A stretch of 64,000 nucleotides of DNA from Earliella scabrosa (lineage: Eukaryota > Basidiomycota > Agaricomycetes > Polyporales > Polyporaceae): NCBI GenBank assembly GCA_022605405.1, contig JABYQQ010000031.1:186001-250000 (forward strand), written 5' to 3'. Both the position numbers and the translations under genes were made by a program. A model generated the notes under the pieces. The model saw nothing but the letters and a program-made list of their open reading frames with translations. It was not told the DNA's origin and did no database searches. This document shows, piece by piece, positions 1 through 11,463 of the stretch (its first letter is position 1; each line of letters starts with the position of its first letter).

Positions 1-417
1 AGCTCCGACGTTCAGAGTGCCTGGCAATACGTTCAAAGTGTCTGGCCAGGAAGGAGTAGTAGCTCCAACTGAGAATACGTCAGCGGAGGAGGACTATCGC
101 AAAGTTCCAAGCCTTGCCAGTACACCAAAGACCTCTCGATGACGGTGCAACCGCTCGGTCCGTCACCTCCCAGTTTCGAAGATCAGCATAGGGGCAGTAG
201 TATCGTGGAGCAGCACTGCGGATGCAGGCGGTCCAACGGGAGAGTCACCCGTTCCTCGTTCCTCGTTATCTCTCATCCGTCCTCACTAACCATCTCTCCA
301 TTGAGCTTGGATATCGAGGGCTGCCCGAGCTCCACCTCGTCTCGATCTCAGTCGAATATCAACGTAATGAAGGGGCATTGTCAACATGAGGTAGTGTACA
401 ACCTAACCGTCCCAACA
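1..417. other. left flank, no gene seen
   Basis: I see no supportable coding exon here. The first 50 bases hold two imperfect direct copies of a roughly 20-base motif (gacgttcagagtgcctgg and tacgttcaaagtgtctgg). The rest is probably 3' flank of the minus-strand gene ending at 418. Confidence 0.4.
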
Positions 418-1817
418 CTAGTAGTGCTCACCGCCCGTAAAACCGAAACCGGAAGACGCAGGAGTCTGACTCGTAGGGGGGCTCGGCTCGCGTTCAAACG
501 TCACCGCGTACAGCTCCCTCCCGTCCAGTCGGATGAACACCCGTTCCAAATTGGGGAATTTGATGTATGCATCGAACGCAGTGTACTGGATGTCCAGTTC
601 GGTCCCATCGCTAATATCACGGGGATCCACTGGGTCCCATCCACTGTGAAAGCCCGAGGTGCCTGGACGCTGCTTGCACAAGTGAGTGGTCGGCATCTGG
701 ATATAGAACCGCGCACCCATGTCAGTCTCATGCATGTGTTGGATATGGAACAGTGTAGAAACATACGCGAAATACATAGGCCACGCGCTGGTATTCCCGT
801 ATACGCCTGTCGACATCGTCACCGTGCATCGGCAGAGAGAAGAACGACCGCTTCGAGATGACGAAGAACTTCAGCTTGGGGCCAACGAGGGACGTTCGTG
901 CATACTGCTTAGAAGCGTGTGCTCTCAAGGACAACATGTATTCGTCCCGATCCAGTCTCTAAAGGCATGCGTTACTCGACACGATAGCACCCAAGGTGAC
1001 AAACGGCGCGCCGACTCACCTCGTCGTCCTCCACGCGACAGAGCGTGTCGTATATCAACAACTCCTCCAAGTTGGGGCACATGTCCGTGACCTGCTGCGC
1101 GACGAACGGAACATGGGGTACCGCCGTCTCGGGCAGGCAGATGGTCATTGCGAGGAATTTGAGCCGCGGTCCGAGAGCTCCGCAAACGTCATAGAGGCGT
1201 TGGAGGGCCTCCTTTCTGGGATAATCACAGTCCTGCTGCAGGTATTCTTCATGGTCGTGCGCCCCGACGCCGGGGGTATGTAACACAATGCGAATGGTGT
1301 TCAGATACCCCTGGTCCGATCTCAGCAGGTTGCGGAGGTGGAAGGGGAGGTGAGGTGATTGCTCATCTTGGAACGCGTACGGTGAGTCGGCGGAATGCGA
1401 GGCGGCAGTGGCGACTGCGAGCTCTTCGCCGTCAGTCGCGTTCTGAGCCATCGCGGGCTGCTGGATGGCTCCATCATGGATATTTGCATACGGCGGAGGC
1501 GGAGGAGTGTCATAGGATGCAGCGACCGCTGAGGGTTCTCCGGGGTCGTCGGAGAAGAAAGGTGCCAGTGGAGAAGTGATGCAACGCTGGCAGTCGTATT
1601 CAGGCGGGTATGAGGCCCAGTACTCCGGTCCCTGACTGTGGCGTAGATCATACGTCGTCATAGGCCGGGAGACTTGCATGTTCTGCTGGTCAACCTGCAC
1701 GGCATTCGCTATGGTTGTGTCACTACGTGTAGTTTGAGACCAGAGAAGCAGCGACTGCTCACCAGGATAGTAGTCCAATGCCGGATAGAGAAGCTGCGGC
1801 TTGCCTGCGAACGCCAT
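418..1817 (-). CDS. uncharacterised protein, possibly leucine-rich/F-box-associated
   Basis: A three-exon minus-strand gene: exon 1 1817-1020, intron 1019-959 (GTGAGT...TTTAG), exon 2 958-767, intron 766-727 (40 nt, GTATGT...GAG), exon 3 726-418. The reading frame is kept across both junctions, which is the main support. The start ATG at 1817 is the first in the open frame. The N-terminal third is proline-, glutamine- and serine-rich with a PPPPP run and looks disordered. The middle has repeated hydrophobic spacing (LRNLLRSD, LYDVCGALGPRLKFLAMTICLP, then CPNLEELLIYD), which resembles the LRR-like part of fungal F-box proteins. I see no clear F-box, signal peptide or membrane segment. The family is not recognised; a fungal F-box-like or LRR-like protein is the best guess. 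Confidence 0.55.
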
Positions 1818-2471
1818 GTCTCTACTGGGGAGATCAAAGTATGGCTTGCGTTCGGTAGTTTTGACGCTGTTTTATGGACCGACGCCGTGTGGCTGAAGTG
1901 AAGCGTCATAGTTCCGCGAAGCCATGACAAAATGCCTGGTTCACGACACGCCACAAGCAGGACAACACGAGCACAAGGCCGTAGAAAAAATCGCAGCACA
2001 AAGACTGTGAAGTATGTCCAGTCCTTTCGTTGAAGAGAGCAACAGCATGTGCGCACACAATCGCGAAGTTACGGGCATACTTATCTCTTTGGCACCACGA
2101 CTGGAAAGACATCAGGACGTGCTGGTGTCCAGGAAGCATATTAGTGGGTCAAACAGCGAAACCTACAACAAAACCAACCATCACTCAGCGGCCCAGTGAT
2201 GGAAGGTGTCGGCAGGCGATACAAACACGACACTCACCTCAAGAGGCACTTGCCTATGGCTTCGCGACACAACTTCGCCTGCAATCATTGCGAATGTAGG
2301 GTTTGGGTAGGTCAGGGGCTAGTCAGGAAGAGCATACGTTGCGACACCAGCTGGTCGAGTCCTCAGTACGGTGCAATACGGGAGGTGAAGGTGACCAAGA
2401 TGTCAGCACTACTTATTAGTAGAAGCGGCCTCGGCGCGTTGAATGCGAGCACACTGCAAGCGTCTAAAACA
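1818..2471. other. intergenic, no gene seen
   Basis: This stretch lies between the divergent minus-strand gene and the tRNA. It would hold the promoter of the gene starting at 1817. Short open frames here have no recognisable content. Confidence 0.4.
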
Positions 2472-2587
2472 GACATCATAGCCAAGCGGTTACGGCGACA
2501 GATTCGAATCGACTTGATCCCAGTAGATCCCAGTCCAGAATTATCTGTTTCCCTTTGGGAGCGCAGGTTCGAATCCTGCTGGTGTCG
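2472..2587 (+). tRNA. tRNA-Ser(CGA) with a 34-nt intron
   Basis: A type II tRNA can be folded by eye. The acceptor stem pairs gacatca (2472-2478) with tggtgtc (2580-2586), with one G-U pair, followed by discriminator G at 2587, as usual for serine tRNAs. The D arm is GCC...GGC around AAGCGGTTAC. The anticodon stem pairs ACAGA (2498-2502) with TCTGT (2544-2548). The loop reads TTCGAA then A once 2509-2542 is removed, giving anticodon CGA (2505-2507) and an intron exactly after position 37. The variable arm contains CCC TTT GGG. The T arm is GCAGG TTCGAAT CCTGC (2563-2579). The terminal CCA is not encoded, as expected for a eukaryote. An intron in tRNA-Ser(CGA) is known from other fungi. The intron contains a near-repeat of gatcccagt. 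Confidence 0.93.
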
Positions 2588-2609
2588 ATATTAGTCCCTC
2601 GTTGGACCG

Positions 2610-2614
2610 TTTTT
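2610..2614 (+). terminator. RNA polymerase III terminator of the tRNA
   Basis: A run of five T lies 23 nt after the last tRNA base, the usual Pol III stop signal. Internal A and B boxes correspond to the D arm and the GGTTCGAATCC of the T arm. Confidence 0.7.
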
Positions 2615-2740
2615 AGATGGATAGCTCAACATGTTTACTTCTTCCTCTATGAACTGAAATGTCACATATAACAAGCAAGCTACGAATGACGAGACCGGAC
2701 ACTATCATCAACGCAAAGCGACGAGATACATGTTCGTATC

Positions 2741-3962
2741 TCAAAGCTTCGACCCCATGCTGCCCATCCGGACGATGCTCCCGCCGTCGACTGGGATTGT
2801 CGCTCCGTTGACGTACGCGCCTGCGCGGCTCGCAAGGAAGATGGATGCGCCCGCGACGTCCTCGGGTGTGCCGATGCGGCCGAGCGGGATGCTTGCCTTG
2901 ATGATCTCGCCCTGTTCGCGCAGCGTATGCGCCATCACTGAGAGGGGCACACGAGAGGTCAGTTTGCTAGTCAAGAGGTGACACGACAGATTGAGTAGCA
3001 CGCACTCTTGCTCTCGAAGGGTCCTGGAGATAAAGCAAAAGATGATGAATGTGTGCGCAACAATACAATGGGGTTGAAGACGTACCACATGCAAGCGTGT
3101 TGCTGGTGATGCCGTCGAAGCCGAGGCGGCCTGCGAAGTTGCGGCTGAGATGGTGCAGACCGGCCTTGGAGGCCGAGTAGGCGTACGTCTCGTGTCCGGG
3201 GACACTCAGGCCCTCGACGGAGCCAATCTACGCACACGATGATGAGCGACGACGATACCGTTGGAGATATACTATTCAGAGAGGGGGACAGCGCTCACGT
3301 TAATGATACGTGCTGGGTCCCTGTATACGTTTCCGTCCATGCCACTCTGTTCCGCAGCTGCGCGCAGAAGGGGCAGACACTTCTGCGTAAGGGTGAACAC
3401 CCGTTGGAGGTTGAGCGTCAGGAGCTTCGTCCATGCCGCGTCCTAGATGCGCAGTCAGCATTCCTCATGCCTCCAATTCTTGCAGGTCTGAGTTGTGCAG
3501 AGCACAGGTACACGTACCGGGTAGTCTTCAATGGTGTCTCCCCAGGCCGCGCCCGCATTGTTCACAAGGACGTGAAGGACCTTCTCCTTCGCGCTGAGCT
3601 CCTTCACGAGCCGGTCGACCTCTTCGAGCTTCTGCATGTCCGCAGGGATGGCTACGCACTTCCCCGGCCCGAGCGCGTTCAACTCCTTCTCCGTCACCGC
3701 GCAGTCCTTGGCCGAGCGAGAGGATATGTACACCTAATGTTGCGAGTCTGATATAGCTTGTGCACGCGACGGGGTGGTCAAACGTACCTTCGAGCCGTTC
3801 TTCACGAACCCAGTCGCAATCTGGCGCGACTTCAACACCTCGTTCCTCGTCATCACGCACTACGAATGTACACACCATCTTCCCGACACCGCGGCTACCG
3901 CCGGTGACCAGCACGACCTTGCCCTTGACGTCGAAGAGGTTCTCTACCTGAAACGAAGACAT
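2741..3962 (-). CDS. short-chain dehydrogenase/reductase (SDR)
   Basis: An NAD(P)(H)-dependent classical SDR of about 280 residues in six exons. It starts with MSSFQVENLFDVKGK at 3962. The cofactor motif TGGSRGVGK is near residue 20, NNAG follows in the Rossmann core, then a serine in IGSVEG and the catalytic YSASK (YxxxK). The C-terminal part reads GRIGTPEDVAGASIFLASR then NGATIPVDGG, typical of the family. Five short introns interrupt it, after GKM, NGSK, EDYP, RIIN and LAC; removing them joins a continuous SDR frame. Related fungal proteins are often named rhamnolipid or 3-oxoacyl-ACP-reductase-like, but the substrate cannot be read from sequence. No targeting signal is visible, so a cytosolic location is likely. 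No neighbour suggests a pathway. Confidence 0.9.
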
Positions 3963-6021
3963 GATGGCAGGTGAGGAGTGAGGACTTGAACAGGGGGTCG
4001 GGGGCGCATCCAGGCGAGGTTTTTGTTCCTCATGGCCGCCACTGTAGCGAACGCGGGGTGTCGGGAGCCCCGCGTGTGGGGTAGCCGGTGGGCGCTCCGG
4101 CCTGGGTTTCTCCTTCGCCCGGCGCCGGTGCACTGGTGCTGCACGCCAGCTTGCACCCTGAACGCAGTCTACTTACCACCTGCTATGGCCGCAACATAAC
4201 GTCCTCCGTACATCACTACAAGAGATACAAAACTTGACACACCCACCCAATCAATCCGTTTGCATCGTGAAAGTCTCATACTGCCAGTACTCAGCTCGGG
4301 AGGTCACGGAGGCGTAGCAGAGAGCTCATGGGGCACTTACGAAAGTCGAGCCAAGAGTCTTGGTCCAAGAGGTACGTGTTTGAGTCGAACATACATCTCT
4401 CGCAGGAACAATACCCCTCTTTAATATTTTGAATCCCCTTGATGCTGCACTCGAATGTGAACTGCGACATCAGCCTATAGGCAGAAGTGTCGCTGGCTGG
4501 ACAGTTCCCCTCTACCACCTCATGATAGCCATCGAATTCCCGTCGAACGGGAGCCGCAGCCGCAGATTCGAATTTGTTCGCCTCCCGCTCGGCGACCTCC
4601 GACGCTGTGTTCATTCTGAACACCGCTCTCCACCGGCACCTGTGGCCCACCGGAATCACAAGACATGTTTGATAGGGGTTCTGCACACACGAGAAGGCGA
4701 AGACAACTTGGACAAGGACTGGTGAGCACTGGGAGAACATTGGACGCCACCCTGGCCAAAGTATGGGAATAGGCTCGGTAGTCATTCAGGTCTATGATGA
4801 ATGACGGCACGAATGTTGAGTACCTATCACGATGAGAAAACAGTACGGCACCGCAGCGAAGCATAACATGGCAGGTGTGTCCTTGTCTGTACTAGGGTGT
4901 GTCCTGATGATAATACTCCGTGAACCATAATTGATCGTTCCTCGCCAGGCGACTTAAGTACTACGTTATACTCCGTTATGATCTTCCTGATGAGCTGCCC
5001 CGACGACTTTGAGCTTTCTTCGTCACAGCGCTCTCCACTAGGAGGTCATCACACATCGCAAACAGGATGCATCAGCCCCAGACATCCTCTCAACGCCTCG
5101 GCATTTGCCTAAGGACCACACAAGGATGGTATGTGGACGCACTTGCGGAAGCAGACTGCGCATCGTGGACACCTGCGGTAATACGATATGATGTATGATA
5201 GGTCATCCATAGGGATAACTTAAGGGTCTGTCGCCTTCTGCGGCTTGTCATCCACTGCCGAAGATCCATGGGGTGCTGAGACCGGCAATGGGACGCAAGG
5301 TGGTTGCAAGACGGGGACAAGATCGATGACCGGCGGACGAACCAATATATGCGAGGCCAGACCTCGCTGAAAGTGGTGATAACTATCTCCGCATCCATTT
5401 CGCGCTGTCACTAATGATCATCTGCCAGCTTATAAGTTAATGACTGACCACCCGCAGCTTCCATACGTCCCCTCAAATGTCGATCATGGGAGGACTGCAA
5501 ACCGGACGCTCGCTAGTCCCCAAATTTGGATTGTTTCCGCCGGTCAGATGTTCAACCGTAGGAAGCGGGATCTCACCTCGGTTGAGGCGACAAAAATGGC
5601 GGTAGGTACACGATACACCTTGATTCCTGGCCAACTGAACATGCATATACGTGAAAAAAAGATCTGTCTTTCTATCATCGTCTGTGGCGTCGGCGTGGCG
5701 CTCGACAATGCTCGACTTGGGACGCCGTTAATCAGTCACTCGTTCCATCACGCGACCACACGGTTCTGTCATTCACAAACCACAAGTCGCCCACCACCTT
5801 CCACCGAGGTCGAGTCACCTTCCCATGAAGGCCCTTCGGACCGAGGTCCTGTCCGGGCAAAGATCGCGATGGCCACCTGGTGGCACTCACGAGGGGCTAT
5901 TTGTGGGTCCCTTCCGGTTTGCTGCTCTCCACCACGACGATACTGCAGAGGTTTCGCTGAGTCCATGCCTGCCCCCAACATGGGTCCTACACAAGATGCG
6001 AAAACCTCACTGCGTGTGAGG
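3963..6021. other. intergenic; one weak minus-strand open frame
   Basis: The only candidate is a minus-strand open frame at 4785-4291 (164 codons) with a cysteine-containing C-terminal part (YCSCERC). I found no homology or splice pattern strong enough to call it a gene. A plus-strand open frame at 5440-6078 has no recognisable domain; its last part overlaps the probable first exon of the F-box gene. Confidence 0.35.
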
Positions 6022-7931
6022 ATGTCGAGCATGAGGTACCTGCCATGTGCCTCCAAGTGCTCCCGTTCAGCGTACTGATGTGTTTGTGGTGACCTCACAG
6101 TCGCGAGGAGGTGAGTCCCGCTAGCTTACGGCATCCGTACGAACTCACACCATCCGCCCAGTTACTTCTGATACACTCGCAAGCGGTCGATTTCCTGCAG
6201 GAGGTCCGCCTTCGTATCAACGCGCTGCCGTGCATTCACCAGCTTCCCGTCGAGCTCCTCACCGACATATTCAGATATGCGATCGACTCACCTTGCACGT
6301 CCTTGCACAATACCTCAATATTTCGCAAGGTAGACAATGCGCCCCTACTCACCCTCATCAGAATCACCCATGTCTGCCGACGGTGGAGGGCAATCGCCAC
6401 CGACGCGTCCTTTCTCTGGGGGCGCATTCACAACCTGCCGAACGAGTCTTTGGTGAAGTTGTTCATGGAGCGATCGCGTACCGCACCGCTCACCGTGACC
6501 GTCGTCGTGAAGAACAAAGGGCGGAAGCTACTCGACAGCGTGTTCACGACGTGTAGCGCCCGGCTCCGGACCCTCCACGTCTTTGACGCGAGGACTTCGT
6601 ACGCCCGGCACCCGCCGCTGCACCAGCGTCCGCTGCAGCAGCTCCTCCCGGATCTTCAGTGCTGCGTCATCGTATCGAGGTCCGAACGTCGTGACAGATT
6701 CGGATGGCCCTCTTCGGCGGGCTCGGGATCGATGCCCTTCATATTCAGTCGTCGAATCTCCACCCTGCGAGCGTTGGCGATCACACCAGTCGCGTGGCTA
6801 CCGGGCAACTCCTTCCCGTCGCTAAGTCATCTGTTTCTTTCCTTTTCCATGCATGCTGGGACTACGCTCATCGAACATCTGCGTCGCCTCCTCTCGTTGC
6901 TCTCTAACGCGCCGAACCTCGGATGTCTCCAGCTCACCGACGTTGGGCAAGCAAGGGAAAGCTACGGCGCCATCAATCCGTTCACGCCATCTCCTCCGGC
7001 GCCGTCTTCAAACAATGAACATAAACCCATCCTATTGCTCCGCCTACGATCTATCATCGTCACGGAGAGTGGCCGGATTGTTCTTCCATTCCTCGAATGT
7101 CTCGACATGCCCGAAGACGTCATGGTGCGTCTCAGCGGCATGGACATGCACGTTGGAAACTTAGGCACGCCCCGCCTTCCCCACCTTCCACCCATGAACC
7201 GCGCATCGCACATGGAGCTTTCTGCAATCAAGCGCACCCTGCATCTGGTCGCCGGCCCTGCGGAAGCGCACGCTTCCTCGCGCCCTCCGGGCGGTCTCTG
7301 GCTCCAGGCGACGTACCCCGAACACGCAGGGAATGACTGGAAAGCGTGGCTCGCGGATCATCCGCCCGGGTCCCCATTCGCGTCCCTCTCGACGCTGCAC
7401 ATCTGCTTCCGCGACCCGGAGCTCTACCCCGCGCTCCTGCAGCACACGACGCGCCTCGTCGAGCTCGGCGTGCACTTCTCGGACGCGACCAAGTCCGTCT
7501 GGGAGCCCTGCCTGAAGATCCTGTGCGCGCTGCTGGGGCGGCGGGACAACCCGTGCTGCCCGAAGCTGCGCGTGCTCTGCATCGAGACGCGCGTCCCGCC
7601 CGAGGCCATGTCGTGCTACTCCCGGATCGTCGACGTCGCCGTCGTCCGCGCGCAGCAGGGCCGCCCGCTCCGGCGCGTCGCTGTCCGCGCGAACCTCCCG
7701 TGGCGCCCGTGGGAGGACCCGCGGGCGGGCGGGCCGTTTGCCGCGGTGTTCGGGCGCCTTGGCGAGTATGTAGAGGAGGTGGAGTATCGTGGGCCATGGG
7801 AGGAGCCGCTGTGCTCGTTCGACATGCATCAGAGGTGGAGGCGCATGGATGTGGAAGCGGAGAAGTACTGGGAGGTTGAGCCGAGGGAGCGTGGGGAGAA
7901 GAGGTATACGTTGCCTTTCTGCTGTCAGTGA
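6022..7931 (+). CDS. F-box protein
   Basis: The main exon (6101-7931, about 610 residues) begins without an in-frame ATG, so I infer a 14-nt first exon 6022-6035 (ATG TCG AGC ATG AG) and a 65-nt intron 6036-6100 (GTACCT...CTCACAG, branch-like gtactgat). The protein then starts MSSMSREEVSPASLR. An F-box lies near residues 40-100 (LPVELLTDIFRYAID, then ITHVCRRWRAIA and LWGRI), as in agaricomycete F-box proteins that act as substrate receptors in SCF ubiquitin ligases by binding Skp1. The rest is LRR-like with many leucine-rich segments. The last third (7250-7931) is much more GC-rich than the first. A 199-bp inverted copy of positions about 6061-6260 lies at 17085-17283. The target is unknown. 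The first exon is the least certain part. Confidence 0.8.
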
Positions 7932-8733
7932 TCGCCTCGGGTGAGTATGTATGCCTTCTCCGCAATGCTAGTTGACCAGTTGACTTGCGAACTGATGCTT
8001 TCGATTGCGCACGTTTGGACGTCGTCAGGGTTTCTCGTTTGTTAGACTTTGTCTTTGTACACAGCTTTCCTCGAGCTCGATACACAATTGAAGGTCGAAA
8101 TCTCGATCGACAACACGATGTGCGCCAAGGGATTACAGCAAGGAGAGTACGGGTAAATGTTCACCATGTATGTTGCTTACAGGAGCACTGCGATAAGAGC
8201 TCACTGGTATGTCATCCAACTTCCGCAGCGATCCTGCTCATCTCACGCCCACAGGGACTTATATGCTTGCTGTGACAGTCGAACTTGTCGAGTTTCACCA
8301 GCACGGTTGAGTATCGCGAGCTACTAGTATCTCAAGATCTATCTATGTTCGAGTTAGCATGTTGAACGCCCTTGGCCACCACTTACTGCGAGTGAGTACC
8401 CTATCAGTTGGGTTTGTCAACGTTTGTCATCGTTGCTGCAGGCCCTGATCGACTAGGTTATCTTATCAACCTCCCTCGCTTTGTTGATGCTGCGTCTCGC
8501 GATCGACCAAGTAAACGTTGAGTAATGCCTCCTCCCATCCCACAGTCTAGAATCCCTTCCCTCCCTCCGGGTACCTCTCATCCTGCAGTCACGTTCGACA
8601 TGCTGCTCGGACTTTCGGCTTTCGCTGCTCAGCGTCAGAGCGTCCCCGTTCACCGCCTCGTCTTCTCTGTTGTACTTACCCCCACCTCCCCGCCGTGCCT
8701 ACGACTGCTACGCCCACCTCTACGACCATCGTG
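7932..8733. other. intergenic, 3' flank of F-box gene and promoter of MFS1
   Basis: No exon I can support. Pyrimidine-rich sequence around 8525-8720 (tccctccgg, cccccacctcccc) is consistent with a fungal transcription start region ahead of the ATG at 8734. Confidence 0.4.
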
Positions 8734-10635
8734 ATGACTCGAGAACATCGTCCAAAATCGACCACGGAAGAGCCGCAGAGGCGACCGTCTCCTTCCCTGT
8801 CGACCTCCGAGACGCTGCCGACCACGACAGTAACGGTACAAGACGCCTCGGATGGGGCTGCGGAGAGCCCGGAGAGAGACTTTGGGTTCCTGCCCATACC
8901 GCGACGGGTGCGATACGACCCGGACAACCCGCCGCATTTTGGACTGGGCATGAACGTCATTTTCGGGGTGGCTAGTGCTTTCTGTGAGTCTGCTTGCGCG
9001 ATCAAAGTTCATAGGCACGAAATTGACGGGTTGGGCTGCAGTCATCGCGAACGCATACTATTGCCAGCCGCTGCTCAGTGAGTCAGACTCGGACAATCAA
9101 CTGTTGAAATGCCTCGCATCTGACTCCGCGCGCGTGTAGTCCAACTCTCAAAAGACTTTGGCGCGACGTACCATGAGGTCTCGACTATTCCGACCCTACT
9201 ACAAGCAGGGTACGTTGCATAACGCAGTACATACACGCCAACGCTTCTCTGAAATGCATCGTCTTGACCAGTTATGCCGTCGGCCTCCTGTGCATATGCC
9301 CTCTGGGCGATCTCGTGCGCCGCCGTCCCCTCATCCTCCTCCTCACCTTCCTCTCTGCCTCCTTCACGATCGGTCTCTCGGTGACATCGAGCCTGCCCGT
9401 CTTCGAGGCCCTCTCCTTCCTCGTCGGCATCTGCAGCGGCGTCCCCCAGATCCTGATGCCGCTCGCGGTGGACCTCGCCCCGCCCGAGCGGCGCGCGTCC
9501 TGCCTGTCGATCATCCTCGCGGGGCTCATGCTCGGCGTGCTCATCGCGCGCGTCCTCTCGGGCATCGTCGCCGAGTTCGCCGCGTGGCGCACGGTGTACT
9601 ACATCGCCATCGGCGTGCAGTACGTGCTCACCGCGGCGCTCTACTGGGTCATCCCGGACTACCCGCGCAAGAACCGGGGCGAGACGTACTGGGGCATCCT
9701 CAGGAGCATGGCAAAGTATGCTGTGACGGAGCCGCTGTTAGTCCAGGCCGTCCTCATCAGCATACCGTCGAGCGCGTGCTTCACGAACTGGTGGGTCACG
9801 CTCACGTTCCTCCTCGGCGGGCCGCCGTACAACTACTCGACGTGAGTGCGCGCATTCCACTCCTTGCCCGTCATCAGCTCGCGTGCTCACCTCTCCCCTC
9901 TCCCTTCATCTCATCTCGCATGACCTCGCGACAGGCTCACGATCGGGCTGTTCGGGCTGATAGGGATGATCGGGATGATGCTCGCGCCGTTCATCGGGCG
10001 GGGGATCGACATGTTCGTGCTCTGGTACGCGACGCTCGCGGGGATCCTCGCGCAGCTCGTGATCTACGTCGTCCAGACGGGCGCGGTCGGCTTGCACGTC
10101 GCCGTCGTCGTCTTCATCTGCATCGGCATCGACACCTTCCGGCAGCTCCAGACGGTCTCGCTCTCGACCGCCGTGCTTGGGATCGACGCGAATGCGCGCT
10201 CGCGCCTCAACTCGGTGCTCATCCTTTCGGTGCGTCTCTCCGTCTCATGGTGCGTGGTTTGTGGGTGGGTGGGCTGACGAGCGGGTCGCGGGTCGCGGGG
10301 CGCAGCTGCTGATCGGACAGGTTATGGGCACGTCGGTCGGGTCGAAGGTGTTCACGCAGTACGGGTGGCGCGCGGATGCGTCGCTGAATGTCGGCTGGAC
10401 GGCTCTCACCCTCGTCGTCCTCTTGATGCGCGGTCCGCATGAGTCGCGGTATACGTGGATCGGATGGAAGGGCGGCTACAAACCCGTGCGCAAGCCGAGA
10501 GTCGTCGCTGATTCGGAGAGCGGGGAGGCTCCCAGTTTGAAGGACGCGCAAGAAAAGACTGAGGAGAAGGATGAAACCACTGTGTCTGTCAAGGATGGCG
10601 ACGATGAAGGCGAGAAACGGGCTAGAACGTGTTGA
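8734..10635 (+). CDS. major facilitator superfamily transporter (MFS1)
   Basis: Six exons: 8734-8983, 9042-9077, 9140-9209, 9272-9841, 9935-10229, 10306-10635. All phases match, giving 516 residues. A hydrophilic N-terminus of about 70 residues precedes the first helix (FGLGMNVIFGVASAFFIANAYYCQPLL). The MFS signature after helix 2 is GDLVRRRPLI (G-D-x-x-R-R-R). Further helices include the ERRASCLSIILAGLMLGVLI segment and a C-terminal half with SRLNSVLILS and IGQVMGTSVGSKVF. The tail is charged and cytosolic. It belongs to the 12-helix drug/general-substrate proton antiporter type; the substrate is not known. Two paralogs lie at 34838-36786 and 38251-40314 on the other strand, with the same exon pattern and closer to each other than to this one. 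Confidence 0.92.
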
Positions 10636-11279
10636 GGACGACTATGTCATCAGTTCCTCCTGGTTCCCTCCTACATAGACGAAACAAAATCGTGTACTAT
10701 AGTAGTACATATCGTGCGTACTTACTAGTAAGGAGTTCGTGGGTCGGTAGGGTAGGGCACTTGCCCTCCAGCAAAAGCTTCTATGGGTCTCTCCAACCTG
10801 TACGGTTGTGATGGCCTAACCCTTACCCCCGCTCCTTTCCAAATATGGACAGCGCCTCGGCACCTGGCGCTCTCCCGCTCCCGCCCTCGTCCCGCCCCGT
10901 CCCGCACGCTCCTGGCGCATCATCCAACGTCCACGATTCAAAGCCCCGAGCGCGACGCTCCCCGACACATCATATCGCAGACACCCTGCAATGTCCCAGG
11001 AGTATGTGCGACGACTCTTGACGACTCTGAGCATCTTTATTCTCGCCCTCATCGTCCACAATATGACTTGCGAGTGTCGGCGCCGATTCCTGCAACACTG
11101 CCCTTCCGACCGAGCGCAGAGTCGACACCTCTATCCACAATATGCTAGTACTACCGTGACGTTACCGCGAGTCCTCGGCTGCTTCCAACGGCGCTCTATG
11201 CTGTTAGCTGTTGTTCGATGAGCCTACCCCTCGCTTGCTACCTGCCGACTGAACACCATACATCCGAGGCAGCGATTCA
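10636..11279. other. intergenic
   Basis: Located between MFS1 and the CPOX array. No coding exon recognised. It lies outside the repeated units. Confidence 0.4.
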
Positions 11280-11408
11280 ATAATCAACATCGCTCGCAGC
11301 TCCTCCGGGAAAACTAGCAAGCCGCATACATCGCGCATATTAGCAGTGTGGGGCTCTAGGGGTGGGTCGAGACAAGCCGGGAACTGGGTCCGGATGGCAC
11401 ATCGTGCG

Positions 11409-11415
11409 TATAAAT
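11409..11415 (+). promoter_or_regulatory. TATA box of the intact CPOX gene
   Basis: TATAAAT stands 49 nt before the ATG at 11464, followed by a pyrimidine-rich start region. At the same place unit 2 has TATACAT (18006-18012), unit 4 has TATGAAT (30328-30334), and unit 3 has no match, so the element decays together with its gene. Confidence 0.7.
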
Positions 11416-11463
11416 CCTCTCGCACGACTCTCATTCTCTCACCTCAACACCTACCTACCCAGC

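Noticed and set aside
1..50. Two tandem 20-base motifs at the window start
   Set aside because: Only two imperfect copies, too little to call a minisatellite or array.
5440..6078. Plus-strand open frame of 212 codons before the F-box gene
   Set aside because: No recognisable domain. Its end overlaps the proposed first exon, but nothing else links it to the F-box protein.
7161..8085. Long minus-strand and alternate-frame open frames opposite the F-box gene
   Set aside because: Arginine/alanine-rich frames opposite GC-rich coding sequence without domains; antisense shadows of the F-box exon.
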